Assembly: GCA_036346395.1 (NCBI GenBank) | Contig: CM070603.1 | Span: forward strand, 53,984,868 to 54,048,867 | From: Hsuehochloa calcarea | Lineage: Eukaryota > Streptophyta > Magnoliopsida > Poales > Poaceae | DNA: 64,000 nucleotides | Direction of reading: 5' to 3' | Part shown: piece after piece, positions 33,401-45,300 of the stretch | How the letters are laid out: every line of letters starts with the position of its first letter | Numbering within the stretch: position 1 is the stretch's first letter | The notes under the pieces: model-generated | Seen by the model: the letters and a program-made list of their open reading frames with translations, nothing else | Databases searched by the model: none | Told to the model about the DNA's origin: nothing | Made by a program: the position numbers and the translations under genes

Positions 33401-34172
33401 CCTAGCAATTACTATTTACTATAATCTCCTCTCAATTACCATTTACCTTTCCAACTGATTTTGTCGGTATGCTCTGGCATCTGCATTGATACGAAGCAAA
33501 CTTGTAATCAGAAGAGGCATGAACGAAAGAAACCTAAGTTCTTCCTGCCATCGCTTACTTTATTTTATGTCCTTGTTCATCTATTTCTATTCGAGAGCTT
33601 GCTGTTGTTTGTCGAATTGCTCTCTAGCAATTCCTGCCAGCTTGTGCTATCCTGCCTCTTGACGGCGACTTTGAAGGCCACCGCTCGGGGCGGCAGTTTC
33701 GCGGCCATATCGCGGCCTCCGCTGGAGCCATGTGGGCCGTCGACGCCGCCACTGTCGCGCTGCTCGTCCAGTGCATCACGAGGGTATCGGGCGAGCTCGT
33801 CGGAGATTGTCTTGGCGTTCGTGATGGTTTGCTCGCGGTGTTGCTTGTACCTGCATGTGTTCCACATCCATGGTGGTGGTGGTTCATGGTTCAGTTCACC
33901 GTAGACGTAGTCACGTACTCATGTGTTGTTCGTTTCAACACCTCTTGCGTTATTTATTTTTATCATACGTGTTTCACCGTTATTTTTTATTATCATACTT
34001 TGATCGCATAATGTTCTGAAAGTAGATCATGATTAACTGGTATATTCATTTGTACGATTTCTATGCACTAATTTGTTATTAATTCGCTAAACTTCATGTG
34101 TACTATTCCATCCGATAGCTGATGCAAGTCGCAACTTGAGCTTAAACAGGTAACATTATGATCCATCTAGTC
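33401..34172. other. Intergenic, no gene recognised
   Basis: Overlapping open frames on both strands between 33461 and 34011 are GC-driven. The minus frame at 33577-33867 has a fairly protein-like composition but no known domain. Confidence 0.35.
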
Positions 34173-34175
34173 TTA

Positions 34176-34728
34176 AGGTGTGTTTGGCTCGTTGAATGGA
34201 GTGGTCCTGAACCATCTGGTACGGGAAATGAGCTCGTTCAGGTGTTTGGTTGGTTGAATAGAACCAAATCATTCGGGATGAGATGGTTCAAGAAAAAGAA
34301 ATATTCCATATTTATGTTGTATCATTCCATTCGGGAAAAAAAATCCCGAACCACACCGTTCACTCGAATTCCAAGACGCTTGGTGATGTGGCAGTTTGAT
34401 TTACGATCTTTAAATGATCATATTTCCTAAACCGAGTATCCGATTTGCGATCCGATTGAACAGTTGTGTTCCTTGCCATTTAATTAACAACATAAGACCA
34501 CTCTTGGTATATTTTAGTGCAAAAAATATCATAAGGACCATCCTATCCCACCAACCAAATACCATTTTGAACCATCCAGAACCATCATATTCCACCAACC
34601 AAACAAAATCATGTATCATCATATCCCACCAACCAAACACCATACTTGTATCATCTCATCCAAGACGATCACATCCTATCTGTACCATCCTATCCCATTC
34701 AACCTCATCCTGCCAACCAAACGCACGC
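34176..34728. mobile_element. PIF/Harbinger-like MITE, 553 bp, TTA duplication
   Basis: The ends AGGTGTGTTTGGCTCG and (reverse complement of the right end) GCGTGCGTTTGGTTGG form imperfect TIRs. TTA flanks both sides (34173-34175 and 34729-34731), the 3-bp duplication typical of PIF/Harbinger elements. The interior carries further inverted words, such as GGTTGGTTGAAT near the left and the complementary CAACCAAA words near the right, so the whole element is partly palindromic. No transposase is encoded. Confidence 0.65.
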
Positions 34729-34854
34729 TTAGTCCATGGCAGGAATCAAACACTACACTACCCAAGCCGATCTCCAAAAATAAAAGTAACTAAAGGCACA
34801 ATTACAATAAACAAAAGCAAAAGGTTACCGCTTCAAGGAACACACCTAGCGCCT

Positions 34855-35250
34855 GAGATTGAAATACCAGCCGGTAACCGGTTTACCGGTCGGCTTCGGG
34901 GAAAAAAAATACCGGCTGAGATCTTTTAAATTCAAATTTGAATTTTTGACTCCATAATGTCCTTCCCTAGTTGGTTTAGGCATTGTTATAGTAGATTATG
35001 TATTGAAATATTAGTTTTTAGTATATTTAGCACTATTAAAACATAAAGAATGACTTTTTATGTACAACTTGAAACACTTTCTCATTAATATTTGCATTAT
35101 TCCGTATTTAAATTTGCTAATTACCATTTGTCACCATTTTACGGGTTTTTACGGTTTTTTCGTCGGTTTTTCCGGTTACCGGCCGGTAACCGGTCCGGTA
35201 AAAAACCAAGTTTAAATTTCAAAATTCAAATGCGACCTGGTTTTTTTTTT
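34855..35250. repeat. Diverged member of the CCGG-rich hAT family
   Basis: Contains CCGGTAACCGGTTTACCGGTCGG near 34871 and CCGGTTACCGGCCGGTAACC near 35172, with AAATTCAAATTTGAATTTTTG beside the first block. These are the same words as in the three CAGGG-ended copies, but the AT-rich core is longer (about 190 bp more). I could not find clean termini or a target duplication, so this is a related, longer or broken form. Confidence 0.5.
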
Positions 35251-35278
35251 AATCTTCCGCCGAGAATTTCCTTGGGAT

Positions 35279-35632
35279 TGTTGGAAATTAATCTAGAGTT
35301 GCCAAGTATAGGGTGTTAGGATCCTGATGCAATCAGCATCGGATCAATTTAGTTTATTTCCTTTGTTAGGCTTTCCATATTTAGTTTTGGTTTCGTAATG
35401 CGAGTTCGAGTAGGTTTCCTACTAAGAAACAAATTGGATCAAAAAATCTAATTGCTTAGCCTATATAAAGGCACCTATGGTCTTGTAACTTGAACAACAA
35501 GAGCAATAGAGCAAGAGAAAATCAGAAAAACTGCTGTTGTTCCGGCGGTACAAAATTTTTTGTTGTGTTCTTGTGTTCGCGTTCGAAGGTTCCATTGCGT
35601 TCGCGTGTGTTCGTCTTCGGTTTGGGCCAACA
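35279..35632 (+). repeat. 5' LTR of gag-only element
   Basis: Begins TGTTGG and ends CCAACA; contains CCTATATAAAGG at about 35460-35471, a TATA box. The same layout is seen in the 3' LTR with scattered substitutions. Confidence 0.85.
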
Positions 35633-35759
35633 ATTGGTATCAGAGCAAGGTGAGAGGAGAAGCTGTGCGGCGCGGACGGGCAACGCGTGGCTCGGTCGGG
35701 CGACGATGGCTCTCGGCGGTTGCGGCACTACGCCTCGGGCGCACGAGGTGTAGCGCGTC

Positions 35760-38402
35760 ATGTCGCAGCAGATGCTGTCCACGCAGAAGTTCGTGGACAG
35801 TGACGACACCTCGGACACGGCGGCATCCAAGGCACTGGCGAAGGTGGGTTCGGTATCCTTCCAAATTTCCAATACCCAATGCTCACTGAGACCAACTATG
35901 GCTATTGGGCGGTGAAGATGAAGGTGTTAATGCGCGCACAAGGGGTGTGGGCGGCGGTGGAAGGCAAAGAGTTGGTCGATGAGCGTAAGGAACAGATGGC
36001 TCTTGCCGCCATATTCCAAGCCGTGCCCGAGGCCATGATGATGATCTTGGCTGAATATGAGATGGCCAAGGAGGCTTGGGACACTATGAAGGTGTTGGAC
36101 CGAAAAGGCGACTAGAGGGGGGGTGAATAGGAGCACGCTCACTTTTTCACAAATAATAGATTCAACACAAATTTCACTCCAGTAGCTATGACAACTATGA
36201 AGATCAATATACCAATACAGCGGAAGACTAGTATTGAATCCAACCTAACCCCCGAAGCAAAACAACCAAAGATCAATACAAGATAAAACCAATCTCAGTG
36301 CAGGTATGGTCGGACCATCAGATCAATGGCGGTCGACCGATTCCCACCGGCCGATCGGTGACCTCCGGTCGGCTCGATCACTACAGAGAATGTAACAAAG
36401 CCCCGATGACGAAGTTGCAAATAGATGAAACTTTTGATCTACAACTCCAAACTTGATGAAACTTGGAACACACCTTCTCTATGATATCAGGAACCTATTC
36501 CAATTGAATATTGTGATAATTCTTGGAAGAATAAGGATCCTTTTCGGTTTGATTGAAGAAGGATTCAAAACCGGGTCAAAACGAAAACTTGATCCAAAAT
36601 CTTGCTCGTGGGTGATTGATGATCAAGATGATACTAGATATGTTCCCACATGTCACAGCAAGCTAAATCACGTGGAGAATTCAATCAAAAACTCACGGAT
36701 CAAAGAAAGACTCAAAATAATCAAATATAGAGAAAGAACGCAAAGAGACAAGACATGATCAAACTTTCTCTAGATTGATTTGATATGATATGGGCTTACA
36801 ACCTCTCCATCAATGGAGGACAATGCTCAATCCAAGAGCACGAAAATCACATCAAACTATCAAGAACCCTAGCCTCCACAAAAGCTCTCCCTAAAAAAAT
36901 TAGGGTTTACAAAAGTAGCAAAAAAGACGAAGCGGCGGTGCAGCCACCTCCCTCCCCTATTTATAGTGGAGACTTAGACCTTCTAGAAGTTTGACTCAAT
37001 TGGGCTACCGTTAAGGCCCAAAACAAACAGGACGCTTACACAAGTATTTTAATGTGCCGTCTTTATCTCCCCTTGACCTAACTAGCTACACCTTGCGCCA
37101 TCTTGCGCCTCGGATTAGCCAATAGGTCACCTTTGTCCATCTTGCACCACGCTTGAGTACATTGACCTCACGTGGCATCGTCGATCATTCTGGACCTCAG
37201 CTCTCCAAGCCTAGTCCCGATCATTCTCGCCGCTGACCGTCGTTGACCACCAAGCAACATGCACAACAATAGACAAGTAAACCGAATTTGGGAACAAGTT
37301 CTTCACAACTTGACCCATGTTAGTCAAAACATGCATCATGCAACATATATGCCCTGAAACTTATGACTTTGACCTAACAACCGAATATCGAAGCCACGAC
37401 GGGCGACGATCTAAGTGAAAACCGGTCTGACTACCCCCAAGGCTAGTCTAACCGCCCACCCTGGCCGGTCTGACCGCAGACCGCCAGTAAAGACTTAACC
37501 GAATTTTCTCTCTGGAAAACTGAAACCTACTGGAATTTTCAAACCAGTAGAACCTTTGACTGGAGACTCCAAAAATTATGGGACCAAGTGCAATAGAATC
37601 TCCTCTCTTGCCTACACCCTCTATTTTTGGCCCAGCTCAATCCACACTTTCTGAAGTTAGCCGATCCGACCGCCACTATGGCCGGTCTGACCGATCTTGG
37701 ACCAGTCTGACCGCCGCCCTGGCCGGTCAGACCGATTAAGGCCTGATAGTCCTGAAACTTTGCCGAAAACACGCAAAACGACAAACCGTTAATGCCATTG
37801 CCAATTGTCACATCATCTTAAGATATGGAGCATATCCCCATGATATCCATAGAAGGAGATGCACGTCGGCGCTGACCGCGTCAAGGAGGCACCAACGCAG
37901 ACTCTCATGAGTGAGTTCGATGTAATGAAGATGAAGGAGACTGAGTCCATCAATGACTTCACCATGAAGCTGACCACCATCGTCAACGAGATTCGTGTCC
38001 TTGGAGACAAGATGGAAGAGCGCACCGTCGTGAAGAAGTTTCTTCGTGCTATAGCCGAAAAATTCTTTCAATCATCTCCACCATTGAGCAATTTGCTAAT
38101 ATGAAAACGATGACGATTGTGGAGGTGGTTGGGCGACTGAAGACATACGACGAACGCACAAAGGGATGGCGGCACAACGAGGAAGGTGAGCATCTACTAC
38201 TCACTCGTGGTGAGTAGGAATCCAGGTCCAATAAAGAGAGCGCCAACAACTCTGGTATGAAGAATCGCAAGTTCGACAAGACGAAGATTCGCTGCTACAA
38301 CTGTCAGGACTACGGATACTTCGCTTCTGAATGCCGTAATCCCAGAAAGGAGAAAGCAGAGGCGCATTTAATTGTGGCTGATGCTGAATACGAGTCGACG
38401 TT
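35760..38402 (+). pseudogene. Copia-type gag, split and frameshifted
   Basis: Gag starts near 35760 and after a frameshift continues from 35879 (MLTETNYGYWAVKMKVLM, a typical UBN2/copia gag opening) to AWDTMKV at 36094. There it is interrupted, then resumes at 37860 with MHVGADRVKEAPTQTL, KLTTIVNEIRVLGDKMEERT, and finally a zinc knuckle CYNCQDYGYFASEC near 38292-38333. The knuckle has phenylalanine where the zinc-binding histidine should be, so it is impaired. A frameshift near 38068 and in-frame stops near 38215 and 38408 also occur. The product would be the capsid-like protein of an LTR element. Confidence 0.75.
36093..37851 (-). mobile_element. Solo LTR (1759 bp) inserted in gag
   Basis: GAAGG is duplicated at 36088-36092 and 37852-37856, and removing the insert restores the gag reading TMKV-MHVGAD apart from one base. 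The insert starts TGTTGG and ends CATA (TA in place of the usual CA). In minus sense it has CACTATAAATAGGGG near 36960, a TATA box with a leader behind it. It has no internal primer site or coding region, so it is a solo LTR or LTR-like element of one strand. It contains repeated GACCGGTCAGACCG-type motifs. The family also occurs at 27831-28400. Confidence 0.7.
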
Positions 38403-38425
38403 ACTTTGATGCTAAGTTGAGTCCG

Positions 38426-38565
38426 GGATGTTGAGGATGTGTGTTCGCCGTCCTAAGTCGAGTCTGTTGAGTTGAGTATGGGACGTTGAGGAGGTGTGCT
38501 CGCCGTCCTAAGTTGTGTCCGGGATGTTGAGGAGGTGTGTTCGCCATCCTGTGCCAAATATCAGT
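38426..38565 (+). repeat. Short tandem repeat in LTR-element tail
   Basis: Three imperfect units each contain GGGA(T/C)GTTGAGGA, then TGTG(T/C)TCGCC, then TCCTAAGT. They lie just before the purine tract of the gag-only element, in its untranslated tail. Confidence 0.7.
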
Positions 38566-38633
38566 TGGGCAAGTTGTAGTTGAGACTGACTGCCGCAACA
38601 AGTTAGAGTCGACAAGTCTAGATAAGGGGGGAT

Positions 38634-38985
38634 TGTTGAAAATTAATCTAAACTTACCAAATATAGGGTGTTAGAATCCTGATGCAATCAACATCGGATC
38701 AATTTAGTTTATTTTCTTTGTTAGGCTTTTCATATTTAGTTTTGGTTTCTAATGTGAGTCCGAGTAAATTTCCTATTAAGAAACAAATTAGATCAAAGAA
38801 TCCAAATGCTTAGCTTATATAAAGGCATCTATGATCTTGTAACTTGAACAACAACAACAATAGAGCAAGAGAAAATAAAAAAAACTGTTGTTGTTCCGGC
38901 GGCACAAAATTTTTGTTGTGTTCTTGTGTTAGTGTTCGAGGGTTCTATTGCGTTCGCGTGTGTTCGTCTTTGGTTTAGGCCAACA
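38634..38985 (+). repeat. 3' LTR of gag-only element
   Basis: Pairs with 35279-35632. It begins directly after the purine tract and ends GGCCAACA only about 345 bp from the stop codon of the mitochondrial L3 gene, so the element sits at the 3' end of that gene. Confidence 0.85.
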
Positions 38986-39329
38986 GGGGCCAGCTTGCAC
39001 AAATGCAGATATTACTGCATCATGGAACTCAGGCACTCAGCAGTGAAATCTTCCAAATTTATATATCTATCTGAAGCCAACTTATTAGACAAAAGAATTC
39101 CATTCAGTCGACCAAACAATCAGCTCAAAAGACTAATTGAGGTAGGGCCCTGGCATATTAACCAGGTAATGTACATGGAACAACATTAGTCAAGCAGGCA
39201 GTAATGGGATGAAGCTTGCGATCCAGGAATTACTGATATACCCATGCAGAATTTAACAAACAATATTGTGGGTTGGTTGAGCTGAAGTGCACAGAAAGCA
39301 CAGGACCTTTTCCAAACTTGGCCCTAATC

Positions 39330-42300
39330 TTAGTCTGCTGCCATAAATGGGTCGATATCACCGAGATCAGCAACGAGGAGCTCTGAGTCTTCTGACTGAC
39401 CTTCTTGTGCGAAATATGTAGGGAATGGCAGCAAAGCTGTGTCGGGTTTCTTGTATATTGAATCCTTAACAAAAACAAAGCTACCTTGAGGACCAGGAAC
39501 CTGCAAAGTTAACAAGAGAATACATAAAATACATAACATGCATATTACAACCTCTATACTTCTGCAAGATATACTGTGGAGTAGAGATGGAATTACCTGG
39601 CCTTTCAGATACAGCAAGTTCCTTGCAGGGTCTATTTGGTAAACCCATACATTTTTCACAGTGCGTTGTACACCACCCATGCGCCCAGGCATCTTTCTGT
39701 TTTTGAAAACCTGTAACAATATTACAGCTATGTTATACATTGTATATGCAAGACTACCTGCTGCAGTGCTGCTTTCTGGTACACAACTAGACATTAACGA
39801 CTTCACCAGTGCATTACAACCAACAGCTTAAGTCTACAAACTGGCCATCACAATTTAAACCAAGTGCATTTCTTGCTATTTGATATGAAAAATATTGTGC
39901 TCAGCCCAAGAATGGCACAGGAAGACCCCACTCCCCCCTGAGGAAACTTACGACAAGAAAAAACTCAAAAGCGTTGCAGATACCACATGGAAAGCACCAG
40001 AGAAGTAGCTTCCACACACAAGTTCTACCTTGACAATGCTATATTATTAGAAAAACGAACAAGTGGGTTTTCTTTTGCTACATACATTTACTGAGTCACT
40101 CACCAGTCATCAACCTTCATTAGGATCCCCTCTCGAGAGAAAAAAAAGGTAAATTCATATCAGGACTACAAACCATCTGAGAACTTCCCTTAAAGTACTC
40201 AAGAAGTTCGTTGTGGTACAATGTAAATAGCAATATTGTTGTGGTTGGCAGGTCTTGGGATGTAGCTCGCAAGTGGTATATTGTAAGCAGAGGCCAGCAG
40301 TAGGCGGCAAGCATGAGGTAAAATTAACAGCCTTATTGTATGCATCTACATTTTAATTTATTTTTAGGAGGTAAAATTAACAACCTTATTGTATGTATCT
40401 ATATTTTAATTCATTTCTAGGAAGAGAATTAAGAAATAATCTGTTCATTAAAAAACCCAAGGGCCTAAATGAAGGAAGCAGCCGCAGCCTCACCGTTGCT
40501 GCGTGCAGTTGTATTACCTATTACCCTTTTTTAACTGTTGAGATTTTTTTTCTAACTAGTAACTACATCAAGAAGTTTTAATCCTGACTGAGCGAATTTC
40601 AAGCCACTGTAAGCCAAAAAAAGCTAAAACCATTTGGGGGCACATTTTATTTTTCATGAGAAGCATTAGCCCGTGGGCTTTATACATGTATACACACATC
40701 TCCAGTGAAGGCTTTAGTTAGATCTGAATGGCAACATAATTAAGTGTTTATTTAAAAAACTTCTGAATACACTGCAGTCTTAAGGGGAGAAAAACACAAT
40801 CATGTTTTGGGTAAATATACATAATGTAACTAATTTAACAGATTCACACTATATACTACTCCCCGAGTAACGGAGTAACCATTAACAAAAGCGAGAACAT
40901 GCAAATCTACTTACTATTATGAACAATGCAAGAAACCATCCCATTATCACTTACTGATTAAAAGTGAAAAATAGTGCCGCTACTGGATTATTTTAAACAA
41001 GGACTTATCTGTTTAATCAATTTAAGCATCAGAAAACAACTTGCAAGTAATACTTAACATCCAGGATTAATCCTGTTACGAGGATGAGTAATCAGGCACA
41101 ACTCCACTGCTACCTATTCTAATGGTAATATGGTATGTGCCATGCCTCTTTTGAGGGTCCATACCAATTGTTCAGTGCATGGATGTTATGAGTTATGACA
41201 TACCCTTCCAGGAGCATCTCTTTGACCAGTAGAACCGATGCTGCGATGTGATAAAGAAGCACCATGTGATGCAGGCATCCCACTAAAACCATGTCTTTTC
41301 ATCCCACCCTACAAGAGTAAAATAGTTAGAGAATCGATGCATACTGATACTGTCGACATAATTGGTTTGCTCTAAAAATGATAGTACCATCTTTAAAAAG
41401 CAGCAAAAATGAAAGTTCTAATATTATGAAATTGTGTGTTTGCTTGCAATAGTAAATAGCTGTTGTTACAAATATTGTGTATATATTGCAATAACCCAAT
41501 GAGCAATATATAGAGTACAACGGACACAAGACTAAACCCTAGAACAATAGAGAAATACCACAAATACCCTTAACACCCCCCTCAAATGCAAGGCGTATGC
41601 AATAACATTACATTTGAAAAGGGTTGACACTAAAAAAAAAGGGGGAAATCCAAAATCCAAGTCTTGATAATGTCGTCGTAGCGTGCAACTCTTGAAAAAT
41701 ATGTCGAGTATCAAAAGATCTCCTTCCATTCGGGGTTGTGCGACAGCCTATAAAGCACAAGATGCAGCGGGTGAGAAAATAGAGGTAAGCGGGAGCAAAG
41801 TTGACCGCGACAACACAACGAAGAAGATGATAAAACCGATAGAAATAGAGAGAGTTATCAAATCAAGCCGAAGAGTAATAGATAGAAGCATGGCGGTGCA
41901 GATTGAATCCCAAGACGGCGGCGGTGCAGTGCACAAGGAGCACAACGGAGATGCAGTGCGGAAGAAGCGCGATGACCTTAAAAGTTCAGGGCGACGACTC
42001 AGAGAGAAGCGACGGCGTCAAAATGACTTCTACGATCTGCAGTGGCTTGGAGAGAAGAGCAGCAGTTGCTGCCATGCAAAAGGGAAAGAAGGGCGCCACT
42101 CTCGATCCAAGAGGGCAGCTGGCTAGAAAAGCAATCAGCTGACTAACAAGGAATTTGTGGACTCGTATGGCTTAGACGAACTCAAAGATAGAGTGGTATA
42201 GACTTGGATAGACGCAACGACACTAAGAAAGAAAAGACACAAATAATAACTAGCAGCATCATTCTTTAACAGCGAAGTAGCTGCGAGAAGTCGGAGTTAG

Positions 42301-45300
42301 AGAAGCCGAAGCCGGCATAGAATCCGAAGCCGGTGAAGTTGGAGCGGCTCCGGCCAGATCTGGTTATAAACCAGATCGGCTTCACTTCCTCTCTTTTTCT
42401 CTCTTCCTTCCACCTCTCCCTCCGCCCAAGCTTCCTCCCCCCACGATCTCATCCCTACCAGCTCGGAGCAACATGAGGCGCACGGTCTCTGGCAACTCGG
42501 GCGGCGTGGTCCGTGGCAGTCGGAGCATCCTGGTAGCTCAGGGCAGGCGGCATCCTGGCAACTCGGGCTTGGAGCAGCGTGTACCGGGGCTGGAGGCGAC
42601 CAGATTGAGGAAGCGCAGCATCTCGGGCAGAGGCAGTCGGATGCGGCGGCTGCTGCATCAAACCTTGCGGGCGGCAACATCTCAGGGTGGAGGATCGGGC
42701 GCTGCTGCTCGCACGGGAGGAAGAAGATCGCGCCCTGACGGCGGGATCCGACGCAGGAGGCGCGGATCCAGCTCGGGCGTGCGGGATTCGGTGCAGGCGG
42801 CGTGGATCCGGCTCGGGCGACATGGGGAGGAGCTGGATTAGGCATAGGTGGCGCATAACCTCTCCCGGCAGCGGCGTAGGCGTGGCCAGGGATAGAAATC
42901 CCGGCCGGTTACCACCGGTAACCGGATTTCCCGGTGGGTAGCGGGAATCTAAATACCGACCGGTTTTTCCGGGGTTTGCAAATTCAAATTTTAAATTTTG
43001 ATTTTTGGATGGTTTTTAAGCGAAATTCAACCGGGTTTTTTGCTGGGAAAACCGGTAACTGGCCGGGTTTTTCCCCGGCTCCCCAGCGGGATCTCCATCG
43101 AAACGGTTTTTCGATCCTTGGGCATGGCAGCAAGCCCCGGCGACAAGCTCTCTGCTCTGCTTCGGAGCTGGGAGAAGGGGTGACCTGTCCCGACGATGAT
43201 GCGCTAAAGCCGACCGACATCTTTGCAGACGCTGCGGCCAGGGAGGTAAGATGACGATACCGTTGGGAGGCAAGAAGATGACATGCTGCTGCTCGAACAA
43301 CTACAACTAATACTAATGCGGCCGCCCCCGGGAGTGGAGATTGCTCCTCCTGAGGGCAACGGGCAGGAGAAGAGATTAGAGGCTAAGGTTTGAACCTTAG
43401 CTCAGATACCATGTTATGTCTTGAATATTGTGTATATATTGCAATAGCCCAATGGGCAATATATAAAGTACAAGGGACACAAGACTAAACACTAGAATAA
43501 TAGGGAAATACCACAAATACCCTTAACAGTTGTCACGTGATGGAATTACTGTAGAAACCACGTACTGTTTGCATAGGCCCTCGGTTGCATTATTAGTTGG
43601 AAAATAGATATAAGAATTAGCTTCCTTGGTAGGTGGATTTACTTCTTTATAGATATATTCTATCTATTAGAGATAGGTTTCGATCTATTAGAGATATATT
43701 TCTTTAGAAATAGATATTGTTTCTTATGGCTCAAGTCGAATCATCCCTATAAAAGGGGAAGCATGTATACATTATCAATCAAGCAAGAAGCATGGTTGTC
43801 ACGGCATCGCCAAGACGTCACCTTGGCGTCCTGGCGGTGTGGAGGGGACGCCGCGGAGGCTCGCCTCGCCTTGGCCATCTAGCTGGCGCCGCCCCTCAAT
43901 GCGCCGGCTGTCGGCGATTTTCCCTCCCTCTAATGCCAGGTACTCCCTCCTCCACTCCCTCTACTTCTTTGTTTCTTGAGTTCTTCTGATGTCCCGAACT
44001 CCCGATTTGTCATCTCCTTGTTTTTCTTGAGTTTTTCTTCCTCTTGCTCCCGATTTGTCTTCCTCTTCCTCTTCCTTCAACTTCTTCTTTTTCTTTGTTT
44101 CTCTCCCGATTTGCTACTGCCTACTGCTCATCCTCTGTTCTTCTTTGCTCGCCGTATCTCACCTTGAGGACGCCATAGTGCCTCTCAGGCGCCGTGCTTG
44201 CCAAGTACGCCGTGACAATCATGGCAAGAAGAACAAAGAAACAATAGTTCATCCTCGACTATGTCTATCTTCCTCCTCTAGAGTCCCTCCCCCTTCAAGC
44301 CGTCGCCGCTCGGCTGTCCTCCCGGCGATGTTTACCCCGTAATTGTTAGGAATAGCAACTTGTATTATCAGGGGGCCAAAGGGCTAGTATATATGCACAA
44401 ATACAGATTACAGATAAGGAAACCAAAAAATATCTAGAATCCTACTCTAACACATATATATCTCTAACACCCCCCCTCAAACTCATGGTGGATCAACAAC
44501 ACTGAGTTTGGAAAGGTAGAAGCCGTGCTGTGCTCGAGTCTGGGCCTTCGTGAAGAAATCCGCTATCTGAAGCTCTGAAGGCACATACTGAAGAGCAATC
44601 ACCTGATCATGCACACAAGACCTCATGAAGGAAGCATCAACACCAATATGCTTGGTGAGCTCATGCTTCATAGGATCACGGCAATCTGATAGCACTCAGA
44701 TCGTTCGACAAGAGAGGAGTCGGTGTAGTAACAGAAACACCAAAATCCTCAAGTAACCACCGTAGCCAAGTAATCTCTGTTGCCAAGAGAGCCATAGCCC
44801 GCAACTCAGCCTTTGCACTCGAACGGGACACTGCAGTCTGTTTCTTCGTCTTCCAGGCAATGAGAGAACCACCAAGAAAAACACAGTAAGCAGAGATAGA
44901 CCGCGATCGGAGGATCGGCGCCCAAGTAGCATCCGAATAAGCTCAAGTCAGAACGAGCCGGAGCGCGAAAGAAGAGACGGCGAGAGATAGTCCCACGAAG
45001 GTATCACGAACTCGAAGTGGTCAGTAGTGGACTGAGCGGGAGCGAAACGAATCGACTCGTAACATGAACTGGATAAGTGATATCCGGACGAGTAACAGCA
45101 AGGTAGACAAGACTCCTAACAAGATGACGATAACGAGTCGGATCAGAAAGAAGCTCGCCATCAGAGGGCCGGAGATGAACGTTAAGCTCTATGGGAGTCT
45201 CAACAGTACGCTGATCAGTGAGAGAAGCGCGATGAAGAAGATCCTGAATATACTTCTCTTGGGACATAAAGAAACCATCTGGAGTGGAAGTAACCTCAAT

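Larger units (their letters stand above)
35279..38985 (+). mobile_element. Gag-only copia-type LTR element with nested insertion
   Basis: Two matching LTRs bound the element (35279-35632 and 38634-38985), both starting TGTTG and ending GGCCAACA. A perfect initiator tRNA-Met primer site TGGTATCAGAGC lies at 35635-35646 and a purine tract AAGGGGGGA at 38624-38632. The interior carries only gag; there is no protease, integrase or reverse transcriptase. The gag frame is broken by a 1.76-kb insertion (36093-37851). Without the insertion the element would be about 1.95 kb, so it is a non-autonomous element that needs proteins from a partner. The outer 5-bp flanks (GGGAT and GGGGC) do not match. Confidence 0.82.

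Noticed and set aside
42297..42856. Open frames in the TRIM-like element as a captured gene
   Set aside because: GC-driven frames on both strands with no recognisable domain.
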